NCBI RefSeq assembly: GCF_050107715.1
Contig: NZ_JBNILN010000003.1
Coordinates: forward strand, 1-64,000
From: Metabacillus_B sp050107715
Lineage (GTDB): Bacteria > Bacillota > Bacilli > Bacillales > Bacillaceae
Reading direction: 5' to 3'
Length of the DNA stretch: 64,000 nucleotides
Made by a program: the position numbers and the translations under genes. Below the pieces are notes generated by a model, which was given only the letters and a program-made list of their open reading frames with translations, searched no databases and was not told the DNA's origin. Positions 41,133-50,155 of the stretch are shown piece after piece; within the stretch, counting starts at the first letter, position 1; every line of letters begins with the position of its first letter.

Positions 41133-42428
41133 ATGGGAATGGAACAGATGACCATGCCCCAGCTGGGGGAGAGTGTTACAGAAGGTACAATCAGCAAATG
41201 GCTTGTTTCGGTTGGTGATCAGGTAAACAAGTACGATCCAATCGCTGAAGTAATGACGGATAAGGTAAACGCAGAAGTTCCATCATCCTTTACAGGTGTA
41301 ATTAAAGAGCTTACTGCAGCTGAAGGAGATACGCTTGAAGTCGGACAAGTCATCTGTAAAGTTGAGGTAGAAGGCAGCCCGGCCAAGGAACCAGCTGCTG
41401 CTGAGGCGCCTCCAGAGGAGACCGCTCAAGCTCAGGAAAGCGACGATGCCCAGCCAAATAAGAAACGGTATTCGCCTGCCGTGCTGCGTCTTGCCCAGGA
41501 TAATGGAATCGACCTTGAGCAGGTTAACGGAAGCGGTGCAGGAGGAAGAATCACCAGAAAGGATCTGCAGCAGCTGATTGATAGCGGCACAGCTCCTAAA
41601 GCCGGTTCCCAGGCCGCCTCCGGCAAGCAGCCAGAACTGTCCGTAACCGAAAAAGAGAAGAGTCCGGCCGAAGCGTCTGTACAGCCGAAGGCGCAAGGAA
41701 CAGCTCAGCCGGTGTCTGCAGCTCCCGGGGACATTGAAATCCCCCTTACCGGCATTAGAAAAGCAATAGCAGCCAACATGCTGAAGAGCAAGCACGAAGC
41801 TCCGCATGCATGGACAATGGTGGAAGTAGACGTCACAAATCTCGTAGAGTACCGCGGATCCATCAAAGATGAATTCAAGAAAAAAGAAGGCTTTAACCTT
41901 ACCTTCTTCGCCTTCTTTGTAAAAGCCGTTTCTCAGGCCCTAAAAGAATTCCCGCAAATGAATTCCATGTGGGCCGGCGATAAAATCATCCAAAAGAAAG
42001 ACATCAATATCTCGATTGCCGTCGCCACTGACGACGCCCTGTTCGTGCCTGTCATCAAACAGGCAGATGAAAAAACAATCAAAGGCATCGCCCGTGAAAT
42101 CACCGAGCTTGCTGGCAAAGTCCGTACCGGCAAACTTGGTGCCGAAGACATGAAAGGCGGCACCTTTACAGTGAACAACACCGGCTCTTTCGGCTCTGTC
42201 CAATCGATGGGCATCATCAATTACCCGCAGGCTGCCATCCTGCAGGTTGAATCCATCGTCAAACGTCCCGTAGTCATGAATAACGGCATGATTGCTGTCA
42301 GGGACATGGTCAACCTCTGTCTCTCCCTCGACCATCGCGTCCTGGATGGATTAGTCTGCGGACGTTTCCTGGCAAGAGTAAAAGAAATACTTGAAACGAT
42401 TTCAAAGGAAAATACTTCGGTTTACTAA
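41133..42428 (+). CDS. bkdB: Branched-chain keto acid dehydrogenase E2 (lipoamide acyltransferase)
   Basis: Core of the complex, transferring acyl groups to CoA. 431 residues: lipoyl domain with Lys44 in EVMTDKVNAEVPS, a Pro/Ala/Glu linker, a peripheral subunit-binding domain (about 109-145, RYSPAVLRLAQDNGIDL), a second linker, and the catalytic domain with His401 in LSLDHRVLDG. The acyl-CoA products prime branched fatty acids. SD AAAAGGAG precedes the ATG. Confidence 0.96.
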   Translation: MGMEQMTMPQLGESVTEGTISKWLVSVGDQVNKYDPIAEVMTDKVNAEVPSSFTGVIKELTAAEGDTLEVGQVICKVEVEGSPAKEPAAAEAPPEETAQAQESDDAQPNKKRYSPAVLRLAQDNGIDLEQVNGSGAGGRITRKDLQQLIDSGTAPKAGSQAASGKQPELSVTEKEKSPAEASVQPKAQGTAQPVSAAPGDIEIPLTGIRKAIAANMLKSKHEAPHAWTMVEVDVTNLVEYRGSIKDEFKKKEGFNLTFFAFFVKAVSQALKEFPQMNSMWAGDKIIQKKDINISIAVATDDALFVPVIKQADEKTIKGIAREITELAGKVRTGKLGAEDMKGGTFTVNNTGSFGSVQSMGIINYPQAAILQVESIVKRPVVMNNGMIAVRDMVNLCLSLDHRVLDGLVCGRFLARVKEILETISKENTSVY

Positions 42429-43232
42429 GGCATGAAGGAGATTTAAAGCTGGAGCAGAGCGTATTGTATACGGTCTGCTCAGTATGTTCAGTATGCTTAG
42501 TCTGGTGTTGTATGGACTTGTGGATTTGGGCTCTTGTGCTATTGTGCTCTTTTGCTCTTTTGTGCTGTGCCTCCGTCCCCCGCTGCGGTGAAGGATAGAG
42601 GGACAGAGACAGAATTCCCCTATCCTTACTCTCCCAACACTTTATAAGCTTAGGGGACAAAGGCAGACCAGTAGACATAACAGGGGTCGGAGGCATCCTC
42701 CGACCTCTGTTTTTCGCTGATATGGGGACGGAGCATCAACCTTGCGTTCCCATGACCTCCAAGGTGTGAGGCAAAGTGGTGCCGGAGCTTTAATCCTTTA
42801 GCAGAGTGAGGGTCGGAGGCAGCCAACCCGCAGGCACCATGGTATGCCCCACCCAAAGCCACCGTGGTTTTCCGGTTATAACGGTGCCGGAGCTTTACTG
42901 CTGTAAAGGGGCGGGGGACAGAGACGTGGAACTGCCAGCCCTTGCGCAGCAAGGATTGGCGGATCAGGTGCCGGAGCTTTAGTACGGCAGCGAAAGTGGG
43001 GCCAGGCACTGTGCCTGGCCCCTGCTGCTTTAATGCAAAGCGGTACGGAGACTTGTTCTTTCAAAGCCTTGCGGTACAACGGTTCAGAGAGATGGTGCCG
43101 GAGCTTTAATCCTTTAGCAGAGTAAGGGTCGGAGGCAGGCAACCCGCAGCCACCAGCCACCAACAGCCACCAGCATTCCCCACGGTAACCACGGAAAATA
43201 ACCTCCTAAACTAAAGTTTGATCGCGCCCCGC
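42429..43232. repeat. Repeat-rich intergenic region between bkdB and the lipid kinase gene
   Basis: About 800 bases with no supported gene. GGTGCCGGAGCTTTA occurs four times (42778, 42883, 42967 and 43094). The first and last lie in a 61-bp repeat (42778-42838 and 43094-43154) with three mismatches. A perfect 12-bp palindrome GGGGCCAGGCAC/GTGCCTGGCCCC with a single central T spans 42998-43022. Further inverted repeats are GAGCAGA...TCTGCTC (42452-42480) and AAGGATAG...CTATCCTT (42591-42627). Short frames across the region carry only low-complexity repeats. Confidence 0.8.
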
Positions 43233-44123
43233 TTATTCCACCTCAGGAACCAGAAATTCAATATGCTGCTTCAATACTGTGATTTCCTCCGGTGTGCCGG
43301 AGTATACCTCACCGTCGGTATCGGCTTTCATCGGATGTTCTGTTGTGATTTCAATTCTTTTTCCTGTAAAATGCAGAAGATCGGATTCGTTGTTATCCCA
43401 CTTGGAAGCGTCTTTCATCGTGAGCATGTCCCGGATTGCTGCAAGGTTGGTGTTTTTTAGTATAAATACATCGGCTTTCCCGTCTTCAGGGGAGATCCCC
43501 GGGTAAGGGAGGGCATTTGTTCCGATGAATTTTCCGTTTGCGACGAGCACCATCACGGCTTCGCCTTCAAAGTGATCCTGATCAGCCTGGATTCTGACTG
43601 GGAATGGATCCATTTTCTGTACGGTGCGGAATGCGCTTAGGAAGTAGCTGATTTTACCGAGCATTGCTTTTTCTGAATCAACGATATTTTCAGAGGTTTC
43701 GGTGACCAGTCCGATTCCCCAGAAGTTTAGAAGAAAATGTTCACTTGTCTGAATCACATCAATTGGCTGTCTGGATCCGCTTGAAATAACTTGGACGGCC
43801 TCTTTCAGGTTTTGCGGAATGCCGAGTGTTCTGGCGAAATCGTTGCACGTTCCGCCGGGAAGTATTCCCACTGCCGGTCTTTTCTTTAGCTTGGCAAGGC
43901 CATTGATGCACTCGTGGACCGTGCCGTCTCCCCCCAATATATAAACAAAATCCATTTCTTCCCCGTAAATTTCACAATATCTCTTTGCATCGAAACGCCG
44001 TTGTGTCTGAAGGATTAAAAGATGCGGATGGCCCTCAGCGAGTACGGGGACGATCATTTGAAGGTTTTTATCAATATTCTTTTGTCCGGCATTGCCGTTT
44101 ATAATCAGCATGGCTTTTTCCAT
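43233..44123 (-). CDS. bmrU: Diacylglycerol kinase-family lipid kinase (BmrU-like)
   Basis: 296-residue lipid kinase of the DAGK catalytic family. The nucleotide-binding GGDGTVHECINGL and the following LPGGTCNDFARTLGIP are intact. In B. subtilis a similar gene, bmrU, lies next to bkdB with the multidrug genes bmr and bmrR; those two are absent here, so the symbol rests on synteny plus family. The ATG (complement of 44121-44123) is 9 bases after AAAGGA; a TTG six bases upstream is too close. The substrate is unproven. Confidence 0.75.
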   Translation of the reverse strand: MEKAMLIINGNAGQKNIDKNLQMIVPVLAEGHPHLLILQTQRRFDAKRYCEIYGEEMDFVYILGGDGTVHECINGLAKLKKRPAVGILPGGTCNDFARTLGIPQNLKEAVQVISSGSRQPIDVIQTSEHFLLNFWGIGLVTETSENIVDSEKAMLGKISYFLSAFRTVQKMDPFPVRIQADQDHFEGEAVMVLVANGKFIGTNALPYPGISPEDGKADVFILKNTNLAAIRDMLTMKDASKWDNNESDLLHFTGKRIEITTEHPMKADTDGEVYSGTPEEITVLKQHIEFLVPEVE

Positions 44124-44222
44124 CTTCAATCGTCCTTTTCAAACAGAGTTTATTATTATGGTTAGTATACCACTTGGAGAGACCGGAGAAACCAGGGCGG
44201 ACAATTGCTGGATGTGGATAGT

Positions 44223-44228
44223 TATAAT
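44223..44228 (+). promoter_or_regulatory. Possible -10 of the mutAB-meaB promoter
   Basis: TATAAT (44223-44228) lies 84 bases before mutA. The -35 is weak: CGGACA at 44198 with a 19-base spacer. Confidence 0.35.
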
Positions 44229-44265
44229 ACAATGAAGGCAGGGACGGTTTTGTTTTTCTTATAAA

Positions 44266-44280
44266 ATGAAAACGCATTCT
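44266..44280 (+). promoter_or_regulatory. Catabolite-responsive element (cre) before mutA
   Basis: ATGAAAACGCATTCT matches WTGNAANCGNWNNCW at every position. It lies downstream of the possible -10, where CcpA binding would block transcription when glucose is present. Confidence 0.6.
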
Positions 44281-44311
44281 TAGGGGGTGGGCTTCCTGTT
44301 GGAAGCACAAG

Positions 44312-46165
44312 ATGGATAAGAAGCAGGAAACGCAGATTCATTATCAAAACGGTACAGAACAAGCCTGGCTGAATGCTGTTGAAAAAGCACTTAAAGGGGA
44401 ATCGGCTGAGACGCTTAAAACGAAAACAAAAGAAAACATTATTTTGAAACCGCTTTATTTGAAGGAAGATTCGACTGCCGTTCCAGAGCCTGGGGTTTTT
44501 CCGTATATACGCGGCACCGCTGAACAAAGAGGGATGTGGAAAGCGTCTCAATCGCTGAATCACCACCAGACGCTAGATGAATTGGTGCTGGGAATAAAGA
44601 AGGCAGCAGGACTGGGGCACAATTCTTTTTATTTATCGGATTTTAAAGCCTTGTCATCGTCTCAGGATGTGATGGTACTGGCGGATGCAATAAAAAAATA
44701 TACTCTTCATTTTATGATTGATTTTGAGGAAGCTCCCCATTGGATGACGGTTTTTTCAGGCAGGGTTCCTGAACTTGGAGAAGGGGGAGCAGGCTGTGAT
44801 CCTTATGAAGCATTGATGAAAGGATACATAGATGAACCGGGCCTCGGGTCTGCATTGAACTGGATGGCTGATTATACGGATGCTTGCGGGTCCCGTCCTG
44901 ATCAGAAAACGATCTGGTTTAAAAGCGGCTGTCTCCATGAAGCGGGGGCAGACGCTGTTCAGGAGCTTGCCTGCACATTTGCAAAAGCTCTTGATTTTCT
45001 GAATTGGTGCAGGCAGAACGGCAAGCCTATTCAGCTGCTTGCCGGAAAAACAGCTTTTCAGTTTTCTGCCGGTTCCCATTTTTTTATGGAAACGGCAAAG
45101 CTGCGTGCAGCAAGACTGATTTGGAGTTCGATTCTTTCTGCCTTCGGAGAAACTGGGGAAGCTCAAAAAATGTATACTCATGTTCTTACTTCGTCTTTAA
45201 ATAAATCAAAGCTTGATGTGCATGTGAATCTTCTGCGTACCACAACCGAAGCGTTTTCGGCCGTGATCGGAAATGCGGATGCGATTACAGTTCTTCCGTT
45301 TGATGAGGTGATCGGAGGTTCTGTCATGTCCGAGCGGATTGCGGGTAATATTCATTACTTGCTGAGTGAAGAAAGTCTTCTGGAAAAAGTCAGCGATCCC
45401 GGTGGGGGTTCATGGTATTTAGAAGCCCTTACGAAAGAAATTTCAGAAAAGGCATGGGAAAAAATTATGAAGATTGAGGCTAAAGGGGGGTTCGTACCAT
45501 TCTTATCGAGCGGAGAATTGCAGTCTGAAATAAGCGGGAGTTATCAATACCAGGCCGAAGCCCTTCATTTGCATAGAAAAAAAATGATTGGCGTTAATGA
45601 TTATGCGAATCCGGAAGATCGGATAGGTGCCCGGGAAAAAAAAGAACTCCGCGGTATGTGGCCTAAAGAATCGTTCCGCCATGTGCGGTCTGCTTTAGCA
45701 AACGGTCAACACCCCGAATTTTCCGCCCCGGATATGGACAGCCCGTGGGCTGCTCCGGAAAGACTGGCTGTTCCATTTGAAAGATTAAGAGAATCCGCCC
45801 AGGAGTATGAGGGAGGGGTACCTGCTGTCCAGATTGCGGTTTTTGGAACGCTGAAAGAATACAAGCCGCGTCTGGACTTCCTTAAGGGCTTGCTTGCTTC
45901 AGGCGGAATAGGGGGGGCAGTGACGGCACTCGATTTGCTTGATTTCAGCCGACCGGTCTTCTTGTGCGGAACTGGACGGAGCTATATTGAAAATGAGGCT
46001 GACATTAAGCACGTTCTGTTTTATTGCCGGAACAATGTATTCATTGCAGGAGAAAAACCGGAAAACTGGAAGGAAACCTTTCCTAAAATGAAGGAAGTGG
46101 CTTCTGGAATGAACCGGCTCGAATTTTTAGAAGAATTGCAGAGAGCATTGGGGGTGAAATGCTGA
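44312..46165 (+). CDS. mutA: Methylmalonyl-CoA mutase small subunit
   Basis: Non-catalytic or regulatory beta subunit of adenosylcobalamin-dependent methylmalonyl-CoA mutase. 617 residues of the mutase barrel family; the C-terminal part is a degenerate cobalamin-type fold lacking the DxHxxG motif, as usual for small subunits. The segment FPYIRGTAEQRGMWK corresponds to the start of the barrel. The SD before the ATG is weak. Its stop overlaps the mutB start. Confidence 0.9.
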   Translation: MDKKQETQIHYQNGTEQAWLNAVEKALKGESAETLKTKTKENIILKPLYLKEDSTAVPEPGVFPYIRGTAEQRGMWKASQSLNHHQTLDELVLGIKKAAGLGHNSFYLSDFKALSSSQDVMVLADAIKKYTLHFMIDFEEAPHWMTVFSGRVPELGEGGAGCDPYEALMKGYIDEPGLGSALNWMADYTDACGSRPDQKTIWFKSGCLHEAGADAVQELACTFAKALDFLNWCRQNGKPIQLLAGKTAFQFSAGSHFFMETAKLRAARLIWSSILSAFGETGEAQKMYTHVLTSSLNKSKLDVHVNLLRTTTEAFSAVIGNADAITVLPFDEVIGGSVMSERIAGNIHYLLSEESLLEKVSDPGGGSWYLEALTKEISEKAWEKIMKIEAKGGFVPFLSSGELQSEISGSYQYQAEALHLHRKKMIGVNDYANPEDRIGAREKKELRGMWPKESFRHVRSALANGQHPEFSAPDMDSPWAAPERLAVPFERLRESAQEYEGGVPAVQIAVFGTLKEYKPRLDFLKGLLASGGIGGAVTALDLLDFSRPVFLCGTGRSYIENEADIKHVLFYCRNNVFIAGEKPENWKETFPKMKEVASGMNRLEFLEELQRALGVKC

Positions 46166-48312
46166 TGGAAAGAGTGCATCTTAAAGCCGGCCATCTAAAA
46201 ACCGATTGGTCTGAGTCGGGAAACTGTGCAGAGCCTGTATTTGAGACGAATGAAAAAATAACTTTGAAGCAGTGGTACAGCGAATCAGATGGTCAAACTG
46301 AAAATACCTTTCCCGGTCTGCCTCCGTTTACGAGAGGTCCATATGCGGCGATGTACGTTAACCGTCCATGGACGATCCGCCAATATGCAGGTTTTTCAAC
46401 GGCGGAAGAGAGCAACGCGTTTTACAGACGCAATTTGGCTATGGGTCAAAAAGGGCTCTCTGTCGCCTTCGATCTTGCAACCCACAGGGGCTATGATTCC
46501 GATCACCCACGGGTAGAAGGGGACGTTGGCAAAGCCGGGGTGGCCATTGATTCGATCTTGGATATGAACATTCTGTTTGATGGAATTCCGCTCGATGAGA
46601 TGAGTGTCTCGATGACGATGAACGGGGCCGTTCTGCCAATCATGGCCTTTTATATTGTATCAGCTGAGGAGCAGGGAGTTTCAAAGGATAAGCTTACCGG
46701 AACCATTCAAAATGATATTTTAAAAGAGTATATGGTACGGAACACGTACATTTATCCGCCTGAAATGTCGATGAGAATAATCGGTGATATTTTTAAATAC
46801 ACATCTGAGCATATGCCGAAATTCAACAGCATCAGCATATCCGGCTATCATATGCAGGAAGCGGGAGCCCCGAATGATATAGAGCTTGCCTATACTCTCG
46901 CCGATGGGCTGGAATATGTAAGGACCGGGCTGAAGGCCGGGATGGACATTGACACATTTGCTCCAAGACTCTCCTTTTTCTGGGCCATCGGGATGAACTA
47001 TTTTATGGAAGTGGCTAAAATGAGAGCGGCGAGAAAATTGTGGGCGGAGCTGATTGCACCGTTCCATCCTGCAAATCCTAAATCACTGGCACTCAGAACG
47101 CATTCGCAAACATCCGGCTGGAGCCTAACCGAGCAGGACCCATTTAACAATGTGGCAAGAACCTGCATGGAAGCTCATGCTGCGGCCATGGGCCATACCC
47201 AGTCGCTGCATACGAATGCGCTGGATGAAGCCATTGCTCTTCCGACGGACTTCAGTGCAAGGATTGCCAGGAATACGCAGCTCTATCTTCAGGAGGAAAC
47301 CGGAATTTGCGATGTGATTGATCCTTGGGGCGGTTCCTATTATGTCGAATCGCTGACACATGATCTAATCGAACGGGCCCGGACATTAATTACAGAGGTC
47401 GAGGAGCTTGGCGGAATGGCCAAAGCCATTGAAACGGGTCTTCCCAAGATGCGGATTGAAGAGGCTGCAGCCAGGAGACAGGCAAGGATTGACTCGGGGA
47501 AGGAAACCATCGTCGGTGTGAATCGTTTCAGGCTTGAGAAGGAAGATGAACTCGATGTCCTGACTATCGATAACAGCGAGGTCCGAAGCAAGCAAATCCT
47601 GCGCCTTGAACGCTTGAAGGCTGATAGGGACGATGCGAAGACTGTGGAATCGCTTAGAGCCCTTACGCAGGCAGCGGAGACGGGCGGAGGCAATCTGCTC
47701 GAACTAGCCGTGGCAGCCGCGAGGAACAGAGCAACACTTGGCGAAATTTCCTATGCCATTGAACGTGTTTCAAAACGTCATCAGGCGGTGATTCGATCTG
47801 TGAGCGGAGTGTATAGTTCAGAATACTCAAACGACGAAGAAATCCGGGCGGTCAGAAGGGCCGCGGATGAATTTCAGGAGCTTGAAGGGAGGAGACCGAG
47901 AATCCTCATTGCCAAGATGGGCCAGGATGGACATGACAGGGGAGCAAAGGTTATCGCTACGGCGTTTGCGGATTTAGGCTTTGATGTTGACATTGGTCCG
48001 CTTTTCCAGACACCTGCAGAGACAGCTGCCCAGGCAGCCGAAAATGATGTCCATGTTATCGGCATGAGTTCGCTTGCAGCCGGTCACAAAACCTTATTGC
48101 CTCAGCTTAAAGCTGAGCTGAAGAAATTGGGGCGGGAAGATATTCTGGTTATTATCGGGGGGGTCATCCCGTTTGGGGACTATGAATTTTTAAAGGAAAA
48201 TGGAGCGGCCGAAATCTTTGGACCTGGAACGGTAATTCCTGCAGCAGCCATGAAGGTGCTGAACAAGCTCTATGATGTTCTTGGGTATGAGGACGTGAAG
48301 GACGAGGCATGA
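46165..48312 (+). CDS. mutB: Methylmalonyl-CoA mutase large subunit
   Basis: Catalytic subunit interconverting methylmalonyl-CoA and succinyl-CoA with B12. 715 residues: TIM barrel with YVNRPWTIRQYAGFSTAEE and HTNALDEAIALPT, then the cobalamin domain with KMGQDGHDRGAKVI, where His590 is the axial cobalt ligand. The ATG at 46165 is 8 bases after GGGGGTG and overlaps the mutA stop by one base; an ATG at 46159 is too near the SD. B. subtilis itself lacks this enzyme. Confidence 0.95.
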   Translation: MERVHLKAGHLKTDWSESGNCAEPVFETNEKITLKQWYSESDGQTENTFPGLPPFTRGPYAAMYVNRPWTIRQYAGFSTAEESNAFYRRNLAMGQKGLSVAFDLATHRGYDSDHPRVEGDVGKAGVAIDSILDMNILFDGIPLDEMSVSMTMNGAVLPIMAFYIVSAEEQGVSKDKLTGTIQNDILKEYMVRNTYIYPPEMSMRIIGDIFKYTSEHMPKFNSISISGYHMQEAGAPNDIELAYTLADGLEYVRTGLKAGMDIDTFAPRLSFFWAIGMNYFMEVAKMRAARKLWAELIAPFHPANPKSLALRTHSQTSGWSLTEQDPFNNVARTCMEAHAAAMGHTQSLHTNALDEAIALPTDFSARIARNTQLYLQEETGICDVIDPWGGSYYVESLTHDLIERARTLITEVEELGGMAKAIETGLPKMRIEEAAARRQARIDSGKETIVGVNRFRLEKEDELDVLTIDNSEVRSKQILRLERLKADRDDAKTVESLRALTQAAETGGGNLLELAVAAARNRATLGEISYAIERVSKRHQAVIRSVSGVYSSEYSNDEEIRAVRRAADEFQELEGRRPRILIAKMGQDGHDRGAKVIATAFADLGFDVDIGPLFQTPAETAAQAAENDVHVIGMSSLAAGHKTLLPQLKAELKKLGREDILVIIGGVIPFGDYEFLKENGAAEIFGPGTVIPAAAMKVLNKLYDVLGYEDVKDEA

Positions 48313-49319
48313 AAAGAAGAAAGCATAATCATGAGCCGGTAAATACAGAGCAGCTGGCAGAAGGCCTTCTGAGAGGGGACCGCCATATTCTGGCCCAATC
48401 CATCACGCTGGTCGAGAGCGGGGCATGGCGCCATTTCGAGGCTGCTCAAAGCCTGCTTGAAAAAGTACTGGCAAAACGGACCGAGTCCATCAGGATTGGG
48501 ATCACAGGTGTCCCCGGGGCCGGAAAAAGCACGTTTATTGATGCATTCGGTACGTACCTGTGCCAGCAAGGGCATAAAGTAGCCGTCCTGGCAGTCGATC
48601 CGTCCAGCCACGTTTCTAAGGGGAGTATCCTCGGGGATAAAACGAGAATGGAAAGACTCTCCATTAATCCGGATGCTTTTATCCGCCCTACCCCATCGGG
48701 AGGGACGCTCGGCGGGGTGAGCCGGAAGACGAGGGAAACCATCCTGCTTTGTGAAGCGGCGGGCTTTGACGTCATCCTGGTAGAAACGATGGGTGTGGGT
48801 CAGGGGGAATTTCTCGTACGCGGCATGGTGGATTTCTTTCTGCTTCTCGTTCTTACAGGAGCAGGAGATGAACTTCAGACAATGAAAAAAGGGATTATGG
48901 AACTCCCGGACCTTGTCGTTGTAAATAAGGCAGATGGGGATAATCTGCCCCTTGCCAAAAAGGCGGTTCAAGAATACAACTCCATGCTGCACTTTCTTAA
49001 GCCTTATACAGAAGGCTGGACGGCAGAAGCAATGCCTGCGAGCGCGCTAAAAGAAACCGGAATCCAGGAAATCTGGAATTCCATTCAGACTTTCCGGACG
49101 GAGACGAAAGCATCGGGTATATTCGGCTCCCGCAGACGGGCACAGCGGAAGGACTGGCTGCATGAAAGCATTAAAAGCGAGCTTCTTCAGGCTTTTTATC
49201 AGGATTCTGCAGTAAGTATGCTCCTTCCTGGGGCAGAGCAGGACACGATGGAGGAGAAAGCGGCCGTTTCATCCATTGTACACAAGCTCGTTTCCGGATT
49301 TCTTGATAAAAAAAGCTGA
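48309..49319 (+). CDS. meaB: Methylmalonyl-CoA mutase GTPase chaperone MeaB
   Basis: G3E GTPase that protects and reloads the mutase with adenosylcobalamin. 336 residues: Walker A GVPGAGKS (67-74), ETMGVGQGE switch region and base-recognition VVNKADGDN. The ATG overlaps the mutB stop by 4 bases, implying coupled translation. Annotated elsewhere as ArgK, an older misnomer. Confidence 0.95.
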   Translation: MKRRKHNHEPVNTEQLAEGLLRGDRHILAQSITLVESGAWRHFEAAQSLLEKVLAKRTESIRIGITGVPGAGKSTFIDAFGTYLCQQGHKVAVLAVDPSSHVSKGSILGDKTRMERLSINPDAFIRPTPSGGTLGGVSRKTRETILLCEAAGFDVILVETMGVGQGEFLVRGMVDFFLLLVLTGAGDELQTMKKGIMELPDLVVVNKADGDNLPLAKKAVQEYNSMLHFLKPYTEGWTAEAMPASALKETGIQEIWNSIQTFRTETKASGIFGSRRRAQRKDWLHESIKSELLQAFYQDSAVSMLLPGAEQDTMEEKAAVSSIVHKLVSGFLDKKS

Positions 49320-49426
49320 ACGGTCTGTTTGCGGAAACGGCCTTACAATTGGTAAAATGGAAAAAGTAGCGCACTTATACGGTTTCATCCAGCAGACCGA
49401 TGCTGCAGAGGAAAGGAGAAATTAGA

Positions 49427-49864
49427 ATGAACATTGATTTTAACCTGTTTATGAACGATGTGGTCAGGCAGGCACGCCAGGAAATTACGGCTGCAGGCTA
49501 TACAGAGCTGACGACATCTGCAGATGTAGAGGATGTATTCAAACAAGAAGGCACCACGCTTGTGATGGTTAACTCCGTTTGCGGCTGTGCAGGGGGAATT
49601 GCAAGACCTGCTGCTGCCCATTCTGTCCATTATGATAAACGGCCGGACCGGCTTGTTACGGTTTTTGCCGGCCAGGACAAAGAAGCAACGGCGAGAGCCC
49701 GTGAGCACTTTACAGGCTATCCGCCATCTTCCCCGTCATTTGCCTTGCTGAAGGACGGTGAGCTTGTTGCTATGGTCGAGCGTCATGAAATTGAAGGACA
49801 TGAGCCAATGGCCGTTGTATCAAAACTTCAGGAAGCTTTCGAGCAGCACTGTAAAGAAGTTTAA
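49427..49864 (+). CDS. brxB: Bacilliredoxin BrxB (YqiW family)
   Basis: Thioredoxin-like protein that removes bacillithiol from S-bacillithiolated proteins. 145 residues, as in B. subtilis. Active site CGC (Cys52, Cys54) in VNSVCGCAGGIARPAA; YPPSSPSFALLKDG and RHEIEGHEPMAVV are also conserved. The ATG at 49427 follows AAAGGAG; upstream in-frame codons precede that SD. A terminator follows. Confidence 0.94.
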   Translation: MNIDFNLFMNDVVRQARQEITAAGYTELTTSADVEDVFKQEGTTLVMVNSVCGCAGGIARPAAAHSVHYDKRPDRLVTVFAGQDKEATARAREHFTGYPPSSPSFALLKDGELVAMVERHEIEGHEPMAVVSKLQEAFEQHCKEV

Positions 49865-49892
49865 TCATGATTTTGTATAAATATTAAGTGGA

Positions 49893-49922
49893 AGAGACCT
49901 TTTGGGAAAAAGGTCTCTTTTT
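49893..49922 (+). terminator. Terminator after brxB
   Basis: AGAGACCTTTT (49893-49903) pairs with AAAAGGTCTCT (49908-49918), followed by TTTTT. Confidence 0.88.
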
Positions 49923-50012
49923 GCATTTTAATTTAAAATGTTACTATAGCTGGGTTTATAGTGTTTTATGAAAATAATAAAATAAAAAATAAAATTTATT
50001 TTTAATAGAGAT

Positions 50013-50066
50013 ATTGCATAAATATGTATACGTGTTAAAATACAGAATATCGTATAAATATAAGTT
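50013..50066 (+). promoter_or_regulatory. ARG-box-like pair before the amino-acid transporter operon
   Basis: ATTGCATAAATATGTATA (50013-50030) fits the AhrC/ArgR pattern TNTGNATWWWWATNCANA with two mismatches. A weaker relative with GTATAAATAT lies at 50047-50066, about 34 bases on. The whole 49923-50143 stretch is extremely AT-rich, so chance matches are possible. Confidence 0.35.
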
Positions 50067-50155
50067 AAAAATTTCTTGATTAGTTCCACTATTTAAGACA
50101 TAATTTTATTAAATTTAGAATATTTTAATTTTTTAAAAACTATAGGGGGAAACAA

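Noticed and set aside
42310..43163. Minus-strand frames of 95-128 codons across the bkdB end and the repeat field
   Set aside because: Translations consist of the repeated DNA units (for example LKLRH) or the antisense of bkdB; no SD.
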